From an uncultured Treponema sp. (GTDB lineage Bacteria; Spirochaetota; Spirochaetia; Treponematales; Treponemataceae): a stretch of 14,043 nucleotides of DNA. Both the position numbers and the translations under genes were made by a program. The notes below the pieces were generated by a model that was given only the letters and a program-made list of their open reading frames with translations, did no database searches and was not told the DNA's origin. Below, piece by piece: positions 1 through 6,082 of the stretch; the first letter of the stretch is position 1, and the number at the start of each line of letters is the position of its first letter. The DNA is taken from positions 1-14,043 of the forward strand of contig CALAUH010000130.1 of the NCBI GenBank assembly GCA_937892225.1, given 5' to 3'.

Positions 1-230
1 GAACGTTCAATTTCTTGAAATGCTCCTGCAGCCACCGTTTTAAGTGATGCAATTGATTCATCACTCAAAGTAGGAATAAGAAGATCATCAGGATATTCTT
101 CCTCTTCTTCTTCCAAAAATTCTAAATAATCCTGGAAAGCTTCGTACTCATCTATTCCATTCAAGTACTCAACCCACTCTCCAAAATCCATTCCTTCCGG
201 CACATAGCCGCCATTTGAAAAAACGCTCAT
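1..230 (-). CDS. Unknown acidic protein, N-terminal part (gene crosses the circular join)
   Basis: This is the first 76-77 codons of a 229-aa protein. The ATG at 230-228 follows a strong ribosome binding site (aaaggag, 7 bases upstream). Reading leftwards through base 1 and continuing at 14013, the frame stays open in to the stop at 13554, so the gene is complete once the window is closed into a circle. The N-terminal part is strongly acidic, with a run of six glutamates at about residues 40-45. I see no signal peptide, membrane segment or recognised domain. The product is probably cytoplasmic. It lies 132 bases downstream of the last mob gene on the same strand, with no clear terminator between, so partial co-transcription with the mob operon is possible. 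I do not recognise the family. Confidence 0.85.
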   Translation of the reverse strand, partial: MSVFSNGGYVPEGMDFGEWVEYLNGIDEYEAFQDYLEFLEEEEEEYPDDLLIPTLSDESIASLKTVAAGAFQEIER

Positions 231-261
231 TACAAGCTCCTTTAATTTAGATTTATTTATA

Positions 262-300
262 GATGCTTATTCAATGTCGAGAGGTCCATTTTTAAGCATC
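262..300. repeat. Inverted repeat upstream of the 229-aa gene
   Basis: The perfect 8-base arms gatgctta (262-269) and taagcatc (293-300) flank a 23-base spacer, 32-70 bases upstream of the ATG at 230. No T-run follows on either strand, so a regulator-binding site or mRNA leader structure is more likely than a terminator. No convincing promoter could be fixed in this AT-rich gap. Confidence 0.35.
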
Positions 301-362
301 CTAAATAGCGTTATTTGATTTTTAGCCGTACATTTATACGAACTATTGCAATCTAGAGCAGT

Positions 363-1274
363 CTAATAATCAATGAACTTCTTCCAGATTATGAATGCTC
401 CAACAAAATAAATAATCTGGGAATATAACCAAACCAAAAGTAAATTATGATGCCATAATTCCCATAGTTGCCGGTCCCAGTTGATTACGATTCCAAGTGT
501 TATAACCAGTTCTGCAACTGTTCCCCAATGTCGCATCCATTCAGGACCAACATACAACGCCACAATTCCGGCTATTACCGCAAATGTAATTGCTACTATG
601 ACCAAGGCAAAAAGAGCCTGAACTGTAACTGTTCCTGCAGCACTACTAAATTCAATGGCACAAAGATAATCCCAGGCTTTTATGTAAAACTCCCCTATCA
701 CTTTTCCAAGTTTCTTGCAGAAAAATAAAAATCCATCTGCATTGATTACCTGGAAAACTGTCATAACAATTGCATAAAGACCTCCAGCTGCAATGCAGCT
801 TTCATATAAAGTATGTTTGTTTTCATACAACTGGATTGCCTTTTCATGTTCTTCCTTTATGCAGCCTAAACATTTTTGCTTATATTCTTTCTGAATCTGA
901 ACAACAGTTTTAGGCGGTTTCTTTGTTTCAGCATCAAGTTTACCTTCCAATTCCTTGATCTTTTTTGACTGGTCCAGAGACTGTGTGGCCTTGTTCAGAT
1001 CTAGCAGCTTCTCGTTGTTTTCTATCGAGGTCAAGTTGTCCGATTGCTGCTGACTGATCAGCTCCTTTTGATCGGAGATTATCTTGTCCTTGTCGGAGAT
1101 TATCGAATTCAGATCTTTGATCTTCTGTTCTGCGTCTAAGTTCGTCGATGTCAGACCCCTTATCTGTCCTTGCAGATCCGCTATCGTTGTCTGAAAGTCC
1201 AAAATCGTCTGGTCTGGTGCTTTCGCTATTTCCTCTTGCTTCTGCTGATACTCTGCGGTTTTCGTCAAAGCCAT
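363..1274 (-). CDS. Coiled-coil membrane protein overlapping the relaxase gene (possibly DUF6040-like)
   Basis: This 303-aa protein has two clear parts. Residues ~25-115 are a charged coiled coil (repeating Leu/Ile with Lys, Asp, Glu, Gln). Residues ~160-297 contain about four hydrophobic membrane segments (near 161-178, 213-243, 252-267 and 277-296). A CLGC pair lies at 135-138. The ATG at 1274 follows an excellent ribosome binding site, aaaggaggatttaataa, embedded in relaxase codons. The first 335 bases overlap the relaxase gene in another frame on the same strand, so almost the whole coiled coil is encoded inside the relaxase tail. Its place at the end of the mob operon suggests an accessory role in mobilization, perhaps tethering the relaxosome to the membrane. 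The layout recalls coiled-coil/TM proteins found beside relaxases (DUF6040), but that assignment is from memory. Confidence 0.85.
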   Translation of the reverse strand: MALTKTAEYQQKQEEIAKAPDQTILDFQTTIADLQGQIRGLTSTNLDAEQKIKDLNSIISDKDKIISDQKELISQQQSDNLTSIENNEKLLDLNKATQSLDQSKKIKELEGKLDAETKKPPKTVVQIQKEYKQKCLGCIKEEHEKAIQLYENKHTLYESCIAAGGLYAIVMTVFQVINADGFLFFCKKLGKVIGEFYIKAWDYLCAIEFSSAAGTVTVQALFALVIVAITFAVIAGIVALYVGPEWMRHWGTVAELVITLGIVINWDRQLWELWHHNLLLVWLYSQIIYFVGAFIIWKKFIDY

Positions 1275-2097
1275 TTATTAAATCCTCCTTTGTATTAAGA
1301 TTTTTGAATTCAGCATAGTAATCCGCCAGTTTAGAAAGTCGGATTTTGCACTTCTGCTCCCCTGCTGCTGCACGTTCTTTATCAATGAAAGTTATGTGTT
1401 TTTTGTTGTCATCCCAGATGGTTTCAAATCCATCCTGATCCATAAGCTGGATGAACTCTTCCTTACTGGAAGCTCTTGCAGATTGTGTCAAAACTGAAAT
1501 TGCACAAGTTTGCACATAACTTTTCACTTCCCCACTTTCAGCACGTTTCAAAAGCTGATAAGTGTTTTTATTATTTGAAACGGTTTCGGTTCTTTCTTCT
1601 CCGTTCATATCTTCATATTTTCCAGGTGCTGCAGAAAAACCTTTCTCTATATTGATTTGGTTCTGTAGCTGCTTTAATGCTTCCAATTCTTTCCTGGAAA
1701 GATGGAACTTCCGGCCGTCTACAAAGTTCACTGAATTAACAATGAAGTGAACATGGATGTGCTTCTTATCACGATGGACCGCAACAAGAGTTTCATATCC
1801 CCTAAACTTCTTTGTTCTTTCCAACAACTCTTTGGCCTGCTCCAAAGCTTGTTCAGGAGTGATTTTTTCATTGGGCGGATATGACAACACAAAATGAAAA
1901 TAATCCATTCCTTTCCTTTTATTAAAAAGATCCTTTGTTTCCATCATCATCTGATAGGCTCTTTCTGGTTCTAGGTTCTGGCCGTAAATGAGTTTTTCTT
2001 CTGTCTTCTCTGTTTTCAGGACATATTTAATAACTCCGGCCAGATGGGACCTTTTTCTTTTCCCATTTCTACGATTTACAATTTTAAGAATGGCCAT
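940..2097 (-). CDS. mobA: MobP-family relaxase (mobilization protein A)
   Basis: This 385-aa protein should nick one strand at oriT and stay covalently bound through a tyrosine while the plasmid is passed to a recipient. The N-terminal domain has the candidate catalytic Tyr25 in HLAGVIKYVL and the metal-binding histidine motif HRDKKHIHVHF (His108, His113, His115, His117), followed by N121, typical of Relaxase/MobP (PF03432). Residues ~275-385 are charged, low in hydrophobics and rich in Asp, Arg and Gln, probably disordered; this is the part overlapped by the membrane-protein gene. No primase or helicase domain is present, so it is a minimal relaxase. The start at 2097 overlaps the mobC stop by 22 bases, indicating translational coupling. 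The plasmid has no mating-pair genes, so transfer needs a helper element. Confidence 0.93.
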   Translation of the reverse strand: MAILKIVNRRNGKRKRSHLAGVIKYVLKTEKTEEKLIYGQNLEPERAYQMMMETKDLFNKRKGMDYFHFVLSYPPNEKITPEQALEQAKELLERTKKFRGYETLVAVHRDKKHIHVHFIVNSVNFVDGRKFHLSRKELEALKQLQNQINIEKGFSAAPGKYEDMNGEERTETVSNNKNTYQLLKRAESGEVKSYVQTCAISVLTQSARASSKEEFIQLMDQDGFETIWDDNKKHITFIDKERAAAGEQKCKIRLSKLADYYAEFKNLNTKEDLINGFDENRRVSAEARGNSESTRPDDFGLSDNDSGSARTDKGSDIDELRRRTEDQRSEFDNLRQGQDNLRSKGADQSAAIGQLDLDRKQREAARSEQGHTVSGPVKKDQGIGR

Positions 2098-2513
2098 ACT
2101 GCCTTTAACTCCTCCAGGATCTTCTTGTCCTGATCTGATGGATTTGCTGCAGATTCATCACAAGCCTTCTTTAATCTAGAAAGATCCACTCCCCGGCTTT
2201 CCATCTCATAGAAGAATCTCAAGGACTGAACTGTTCTCTCAATTTTCCTAGCTGCAGCTTTTGCACTTTCTGCAGCATCCATCTGACGGCCAGAATTGCA
2301 GGCCTTAGCAATCTGATTGAGATTTGTTCCTTGCTTACGAAGCTCAACCAAAAGAGCTTGAAAGACTTCTACATTCATAATTGGTCTTTCAAGCGAGGAC
2401 CGAAGAAGAAACTCCTGGCTACTCATTCCAGAGTTTTTGATTCGGTCCTTGAGAACTTGCCTTTCAGAATCAGAAAGACGGAACGCTGCAGTGTTTTGTC
2501 TTTTCTTATTCAT
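2076..2513 (-). CDS. mobC: MobC-family relaxosome protein
   Basis: This 145-aa protein is a DNA-binding accessory of the relaxase; MobC proteins bind near the nick site and help open oriT. Residues ~9-43 look like a ribbon-helix-helix domain (AAFRLSDSERQVLKDRIKNS). Residues ~57-73 carry the MobC signature ELRKQGTNLNQIAKACN (PF05713). I chose ATG 2513 rather than the longer in-frame start at 2603 because the protein family begins at this point and a ribosome binding site (caggag, spacing ~11) precedes it; the upstream extension reads through the oriT hairpins. The gene overlaps the 99-aa ORF stop by 8 bases at its start and mobA by 22 bases at its end. The conserved core leaves little doubt about family. 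Confidence 0.92.
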   Translation of the reverse strand: MNKKRQNTAAFRLSDSERQVLKDRIKNSGMSSQEFLLRSSLERPIMNVEVFQALLVELRKQGTNLNQIAKACNSGRQMDAAESAKAAARKIERTVQSLRFFYEMESRGVDLSRLKKACDESAANPSDQDKKILEELKAVWPFLKL

Positions 2514-2805
2514 AGGCAAGTTCTCCTGAGCAAAGATAATGGACCGACTTTTCTGGTCCGTTATCTTTGCGACGAGGATCCAAGGGGGTGAACTCCCTGG
2601 CAAGATTTGTAAAAGTGTTTACACTTTTGCGAATCTTGCAACAACATAGACCGGCGGAAAGTGTAGGTCTTTGAACGGATGGCCACCCCTTCTGCTCCTG
2701 CTGCTGCCTTTTTTTTGCAGCAGCAGGACTGTGGCCAACCAGTGAAAACGGACGGAACTTGTAGCCGGTCTTTGTTGTTTTTTGTTGAAAGTTAGGATTC
2801 TTCAT
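2506..2805 (-). CDS. Possible 99-aa protein read through the oriT hairpins
   Basis: This ORF starts at ATG 2805 after a strong ribosome binding site (aggggagga, 8 bases upstream). It overlaps the end of the 72-aa gene by 14 bases and ends in TAA 8 bases into mobC (TATGAATAAG carries both the mobC start and this stop). That arrangement is typical of translational coupling. Against it, the ORF runs straight through the densest inverted repeats of the plasmid, the protein is basic with a QQQ run and a CCC run, and I recognise no domain. It could be a real small mob protein, or a translated leader whose ribosomes melt the hairpins and feed mobC. It could also be chance. Confidence 0.4.
   Translation of the reverse strand: MKNPNFQQKTTKTGYKFRPFSLVGHSPAAAKKRQQQEQKGWPSVQRPTLSAGLCCCKIRKSVNTFTNLAREFTPLDPRRKDNGPEKSVHYLCSGELAYE
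2530..2771. other. oriT: Candidate origin of transfer (oriT), dense inverted repeats
   Basis: Immediately upstream of mobC and mobA is a run of long inverted repeats. (a) 2530-2545/2555-2570, 16-base arms with one G-T pair. (b) 2600-2617/2622-2639, 18-base arms with two G-T pairs and a 4-base loop. (c) 2696-2707/2717-2728, perfect 12-base arms (tcctgctgctgc) around a T-rich loop, enclosed by tggccac/gtggcca at 2680-2686/2731-2737 and again by agaccggc/gccggtct at 2648-2655/2764-2771. oriT regions usually lie next to mobC/mobA and consist of such repeats bound by the relaxosome. The nick site cannot be fixed by eye. Hairpin (b) carries the octamer gcaagatt in both arms, shared with the repeat array at 3091-3140. 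Confidence 0.55.
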
Positions 2806-3010
2806 GCTGCAGATCCTCCCCTATTTTTTCCCAAATGATATTCAGTTCTGACATAACTCTACTTCTGGCCTGACTTGGGGAAAGATTCATTACACGCAAA
2901 ACTTGATACCTATATAGATAGAATGGTCTGAAAAATGGACTTACATATTTGCTTGCAAACTGCTTTTCACCTTTCAGTTCTTCTGGATCTTTAATAATCA
3001 CTTTTTCCAT
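2792..3010 (-). CDS. Small protein heading the mob operon
   Basis: This 72-aa protein of unknown family starts at ATG 3010 after a very good ribosome binding site (aggaggattt). It is soluble, starts with an acidic/basic segment, has an aromatic-rich centre (FFRPFYLYRYQVLRVMNL at ~26-43), and ends in a helical amphipathic tail. It has no signal peptide or clear motif. It is the first gene after the terminator at 3026-3060 and overlaps the next ORF by 14 bases, so it appears to lead the mob operon. Its small size and its place beside the repeat array and oriT would suit a regulator or relaxosome accessory, but that is inference from position alone. Confidence 0.7.
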   Translation of the reverse strand: MEKVIIKDPEELKGEKQFASKYVSPFFRPFYLYRYQVLRVMNLSPSQARSRVMSELNIIWEKIGEDLQHEES

Positions 3011-3025
3011 AAATCCTCCTGATGC

Positions 3026-3060
3026 AAAAAAAAAGACATACGACTAAAAATCGTATGTCT
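3026..3060 (-). terminator. Strong intrinsic terminator / possible attenuator before the mob operon
   Basis: Perfect 10-base arms agacatacga (3034-3043) and tcgtatgtct (3051-3060) enclose a 7-base loop. On the minus strand the stem is followed by a run of T's (3034-3026). It would end transcription of the 288-aa gene. It also lies only a few bases before the ribosome binding site of the 72-aa mob gene, so if the mob promoter lies upstream of it the hairpin would sit in the mob leader and act as an attenuator. Confidence 0.9.
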
Positions 3061-3090
3061 CCATATTAGATTTATAAAATTGAAATCTCA

Positions 3091-3140
3091 CGCAAGGTTC
3101 AAAAGGTTATGGCAAGGTTAAGCAAGATTTCGGCAAGATT
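3091..3140. repeat. Five helically phased GCAAG(G/A)TT repeats
   Basis: Five short direct repeats with core aagg/att lie at 3094-3099, 3103-3108, 3114-3119, 3124-3129 and 3135-3140. Four of the five are preceded by gc (gcaaggtt or gcaagatt). Start-to-start spacing is 9, 11, 10 and 11 bases, about one DNA turn, so all face the same side of the helix. They lie between the 288-aa stop and the mob terminator, where the mob promoter should be (for example TTGAAC or TTGCGT with TATAAA on the minus strand). Iteron-like binding sites for a mob regulator or relaxosome protein are the likely reading. Confidence 0.6.
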
Positions 3141-4005
3141 ACTCTAAAAACTCTTTTTCATCCTCTTTATTTCTGCTCTTTGCCTGATATATTGTACCAG
3201 GTTTAATTACAGATCCATCGGACTGCAATATATACTTACAAATGAACTTATTCTGAATGTCATAGACATTTTTGTTTTCTTCTCGCCATTTTAAAAATGC
3301 TTTTACCGGTCCAACCAAATAATATTTTCCATTTTCTTTAGAAACCTGGCCTTCCTGATAAAGTTCCTCAAGAAGCCTGATTTCTTCGTTATCTAAATTA
3401 TCTGCAGCAATTTCAGGAATTTCAATTTTAGATAACAATTCCATTGATGATTCCATCAACTTATAAATAAGATCCATATTGAATGGAAACCACTTAAGCT
3501 GCTTTTTATATGACTTTACTCTTTTTGTAATTGCTAAAAAACATCGGAGATTAACCCAAAACTCAGAACAACAATAAACAAAAACAAGCAGGAATATAAT
3601 GCTTAATAAATATTGATGTATTGCAAGCCCCCCTAAAGAAAGCAAAAAAATGAAAAAGCCAAAAACAAAACTCAGCATCATTCCCCATCGTTCTGAAGTT
3701 CCCTCCAGGTAATTTATACACCTTTTTTCAAACTCATCCAAAATTGTTTTTGCAGAAGATTCCGAAGGACCTTTATAGGATTTGTCATTCACCAACCTAC
3801 TTTCAATCAAATCTTTTAAGGCTGCATCACAATTCAAAAATAAATCCTTATGAGATGTATAAAAATCAATATATTTCTCATAAGGATGCTTTCTATACAT
3901 GAAAAGAATTTCCCATGAACTTCGAACGGCTATAAAAGAAAGAAAAAAAACAAAATTCCCAGGATCATCTTTTTTGAAACTGTCTTTCAATTCAAAATAC
4001 TTCAT
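3139..4005 (-). CDS. Unknown two-TM membrane protein
   Basis: This 288-aa protein has two adjacent hydrophobic segments (about residues 108-128 and 131-148) forming a membrane hairpin, with soluble domains on both sides. The C-terminal ~90 residues look helical with a short beta hairpin (EIRLLEELYQEGQVSKENGKYYL, about 207-229) that resembles a winged-helix layout, though I cannot name a family. ATG 4005 follows an excellent ribosome binding site (caaggagaggt). It lies 18 bases after the 155-aa gene and is therefore its operon partner; a copy of the CTAAAT/TAGG near-palindrome sits between them. The strong terminator at 3060-3026 ends the unit. Function is unknown; a membrane-linked partner of the preceding coiled-coil protein is possible. 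Confidence 0.8.
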   Translation of the reverse strand: MKYFELKDSFKKDDPGNFVFFLSFIAVRSSWEILFMYRKHPYEKYIDFYTSHKDLFLNCDAALKDLIESRLVNDKSYKGPSESSAKTILDEFEKRCINYLEGTSERWGMMLSFVFGFFIFLLSLGGLAIHQYLLSIIFLLVFVYCCSEFWVNLRCFLAITKRVKSYKKQLKWFPFNMDLIYKLMESSMELLSKIEIPEIAADNLDNEEIRLLEELYQEGQVSKENGKYYLVGPVKAFLKWREENKNVYDIQNKFICKYILQSDGSVIKPGTIYQAKSRNKEDEKEFLE

Positions 4006-4022
4006 ACCTCTCCTTGTTTAAT

Positions 4023-4036
4023 CCTATTTATTTAGG
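4023..4036. promoter_or_regulatory. Imperfect copy of the palindromic site (site 2 of 4)
   Basis: cctatttatttagg reads CCTAAATAAATAGG on the minus strand. It covers the stop codon of the 155-aa gene and ends 17 bases before the ATG of the 288-aa gene. Confidence 0.45.
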
Positions 4037-4491
4037 TTTTCTTGTTCTTCCTTAATACGCATTTTTTTATTTGTTTCCCATGCAGTTATGTCATAATACA
4101 ATTCATCAAGTTCTGTTCTTTCTGCATCTGTTAAAGTTTCAAAAAGAACATAACTTCGATTCTCCAGTTCCTGAATACGACGTTTCTTTTCAGCGATTTC
4201 TTTTGGCGGCCGGCCGCCGTATTTTCCATTCGATTTTGATGAAACTGCTTTTTTAGAGGAAGCTTTTCCCCTATTCTTATATAGAATTTCATTAGCAGAC
4301 TGCAAGGACACCATTTCACGAGCAATTGCTTCTGCCTGATGAAATACCTTATCAAGATCTTCTTGTTTTACATAAATGCGAGTCTTTCCTTGTGCTTCAT
4401 CATAAAGTGTCTCTAATCTAGCTCTAAGTTGATCTGTTTCTTTTGTAAGATGCTCAATGTGATCATCCATCATCTGTTTTACTGATTCCAT
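4024..4491 (-). CDS. Coiled-coil protein with AT-hook-like motif
   Basis: This 155-aa hydrophilic protein is helical at both ends (residues ~5-30 and ~100-150 look like coiled coils), with a basic, flexible middle. The middle holds KYGGRPPKE (~90-98), which resembles the GRP core of AT-hook DNA-binding motifs. I chose ATG 4491 over an upstream TTG at 4539; the longer form would add 16 residues encoded across the palindrome at 4504-4519. The ribosome binding site is weak for either start. GGRPP is encoded by a 14-base all-GC perfect palindrome (4205-4218), odd in this AT-rich plasmid. The gene is first of a two-gene operon with the 288-aa membrane protein. A DNA-binding role is plausible but not shown. 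Confidence 0.75.
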   Translation of the reverse strand: MESVKQMMDDHIEHLTKETDQLRARLETLYDEAQGKTRIYVKQEDLDKVFHQAEAIAREMVSLQSANEILYKNRGKASSKKAVSSKSNGKYGGRPPKEIAEKKRRIQELENRSYVLFETLTDAERTELDELYYDITAWETNKKMRIKEEQENLNK

Positions 4492-4503
4492 AGCTTTTAT
4501 TTT

Positions 4504-4519
4504 ACCTAAATATTTAGGT
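4504..4519. promoter_or_regulatory. Palindromic site upstream of the 155-aa gene (site 1 of 4)
   Basis: acctaaatatttaggt is a perfect 16-base palindrome ending 13 bases before ATG 4491. Related copies occur at 4023-4036, 7893-7906 and 12774-12799, in gene sense CYTAAATAWWTAGG. Three of the four lie 7-17 bases before a start codon. A common operator, or an mRNA hairpin that hides the AGG of the ribosome binding site, would both explain this. Confidence 0.55.
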
Positions 4520-4548
4520 TTTCTAAATACCTCACGCAATTTATTTCA

Positions 4549-4708
4549 CCAGGTATGGAAAAAAATTTCAGGACCTGGAACAAATGTTATACAAAATGCA
4601 GCAGCAACTTTTTGTATAACAAATAAAAAGAACAAAGAAGAAAACTGTTTGATCTATACTGGGGAAGTGTCCCCAGACCCCACCTGCCGCGGTGAAGCGA
4701 AGCTTCAC
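4549..4708. other. Hairpin cluster downstream of rep: candidate replication origin
   Basis: The gene-free stretch 4492-4782 holds four stem-loops: ccaggt/acctgg (4549-4554/4573-4578); perfect 11-base arms gttatacaaaa/ttttgtataac (4586-4596/4610-4620); ctgggga/tccccag with a 4-base loop (4659-4665/4670-4676); and gtgaagc/gcttcac with a GAA loop (4692-4698/4702-4708). Bases 4660-4710 form a GC-rich island in AT-rich DNA. In ColE2-type plasmids the origin lies just downstream of rep, which is exactly this position. An alternative is that the 4659-4690 island is an oriT-like element. The 11-base inverted repeat also carries TATAC in each arm and could be an operator over the promoter of the 155-aa operon. 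Confidence 0.45.
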
Positions 4709-4759
4709 TCTTGCCCTTTGTTATTATAAAAAAAGGACTAAATACCGATAATAAAAATA

Positions 4760-4774
4760 ACTGGCTACGCCAGT
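4760..4774 (-). terminator. Intrinsic terminator after rep
   Basis: actggc (4760-4765) and gccagt (4769-4774) form a perfect 6-base stem with a 3-base loop, 9 bases beyond the rep stop. On the minus strand it is followed by tatttttatta, a T-rich but not pure T tract. It is a reasonable terminator for rep. Confidence 0.6.
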
Positions 4775-4782
4775 AAAAAAAG

Positions 4783-5979
4783 TCAGTTAGTTAGTCTAGT
4801 AATACCAGGAGAACCCAAAAGGCCTACAGCCTTTACAACCTGATTTACTAATCTCTCACTTAAAGGATCATCAGAAGGAACTAATCCCACAACTTCGGCT
4901 CGAGAAGCTGCAGCCTTTTCTGCTTTCGCTTTTTTCTCGGCTGCAATCTTCTTTACTGCCCTATTTACTGTATCTGTAGAAAATCCATCACCTAAAACTC
5001 TGGAAATCTCTCTGTTTGATGCATCAGGATGTTTCTTAAGATACTTCTTAATCTCTTTCACTTTCTTGGCCGCTTTCTTTTGACGAACAAGCAACGATCT
5101 TTCTCTATCGGCTTCGTCATACATAGCTTCTTTTGCCTTTGCTGGATCAATATTTGCATAGGTCCAGACTGCAATTGATTCTGCAATCTGTGAACATTCT
5201 CGTTCATCCATAGATGGCCGGTTACTTGCATTTACTGTCTTTACAAGAGCATAGGTCCAGTCTATGAGTTCTTTTTCTGAACAATTTGTATTTCTTCTGT
5301 AGGAATAAGCCTTAAATCTGCAGTAATCAAAGGTTTCTGAGTTTCTGGATCCTGAATCAGCTCCTGAGAATTGCCCTACATCTTCCATCGTTATTGTTGC
5401 TGCAGCAGTTCGAGATCTTCTTTTCTTGGCCGGAGTCTCATCTATCCAGTTAATATCAAGATGACTTGCAAGTTCAGATAGATCATACAGTTCTTTTCTA
5501 AGGGAAATTGTCTGCCACATTTCATGAATAGGATTTTTACAGAGAACTTTATTGAAATGCACATCTGCATCAAGTTTCTTGCAGAGAGCTTTATAAACGG
5601 CTTTAGCATATTGCACTGGTCTTGAAGATTTAAACTGAAATTGAGAATAAACTGCCTGGTTTAATCCATACCACAAATGAGAATGGCCGTTTTCTGGATT
5701 TACTACAACAAAATTCGGAATAGGGGCATTACAGTCATAGATCTCAGCGATATTAAAATCACGATCTACATCGAACACTAACCATTTGAGATTGAATTGT
5801 GTATTTGGCTGAATATATGGATAGGTGAGAGCTTCATCCAGGTATCTGCTTCTGTTCTGCTCCTGGCCTTTGTTAAAAGCACTGCGAATTTTTAAATATT
5901 GGGATTGCTTTCCTATGAAATAGGACGATTTGAGTTGAGTTTGTAATGCCGCTGCCGATGTCCCAATAAATGAGTTCAC
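4783..5979 (-). CDS. rep: ColE2-type plasmid replication protein (replicase/primase)
   Basis: This 398-aa protein matches the Replicase (ColE2 RepA-like, PF03090) plus PriCT-1 layout. Residues ~30-170 carry WLVFDVD (66-72, with the paired Asp70/Asp72), NFVVVNPENGHSHLWYGL (~89-106) and CKNPIHEMW (~147-155), all hallmarks of the family. Residues ~205-280 fit the primase C-terminal domain (FDYCRFKAYSYRR, then WTYALVKTVNASNRP). Residues ~315-345 form a helix-turn-helix (SNREISRVLGDGFSTDTVNRAV). Such Reps bind an origin next to their own gene and make the primer for host DNA polymerase I. The start is a GTG with a poor ribosome binding site, consistent with tight dosage control. A nine-codon mini-ORF ends in TGA overlapping this GTG. 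Confidence 0.9.
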   Translation of the reverse strand: MNSFIGTSAAALQTQLKSSYFIGKQSQYLKIRSAFNKGQEQNRSRYLDEALTYPYIQPNTQFNLKWLVFDVDRDFNIAEIYDCNAPIPNFVVVNPENGHSHLWYGLNQAVYSQFQFKSSRPVQYAKAVYKALCKKLDADVHFNKVLCKNPIHEMWQTISLRKELYDLSELASHLDINWIDETPAKKRRSRTAAATITMEDVGQFSGADSGSRNSETFDYCRFKAYSYRRNTNCSEKELIDWTYALVKTVNASNRPSMDERECSQIAESIAVWTYANIDPAKAKEAMYDEADRERSLLVRQKKAAKKVKEIKKYLKKHPDASNREISRVLGDGFSTDTVNRAVKKIAAEKKAKAEKAAASRAEVVGLVPSDDPLSERLVNQVVKAVGLLGSPGITRLTN

Positions 5980-6002
5980 TTTTTTTCGATTCCCACCATC
6001 AT
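5976..6002 (-). CDS. Possible leader mini-ORF coupled to rep
   Basis: ATG ATG GTG GGA ATC GAA AAA AAG TGA encodes MMVGIEKK, and its TGA shares bases with the rep start (GTGA). Stop-start overlap is the arrangement used for translational coupling of Rep to a leader peptide in several plasmids. No ribosome binding site precedes the mini-ORF, so it may be chance. Confidence 0.25.
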   Translation of the reverse strand: MMVGIEKK

Positions 6003-6082
6003 TTTAATATACCGAAGTGCCACAGAATGACACATCAATATATTTTTCCCCAACGGTAAGAACCTCGGTATTACATAAAAAA

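Noticed and set aside
1..30. Terminal direct repeat of a linear element or transposon
   Set aside because: A gene reads in frame across the join, so an assembly overlap of a circle is simpler.
468..728. Plus-strand 86-aa ORF opposite the coiled-coil membrane gene
   Set aside because: Antisense shadow of a well-supported gene, Cys/Asn-rich composition and no ribosome binding site.
2331..2591. Plus-strand 86-aa ORF opposite mobC and oriT
   Set aside because: Shadow of mobC and of the hairpins; no ribosome binding site or recognisable domain.
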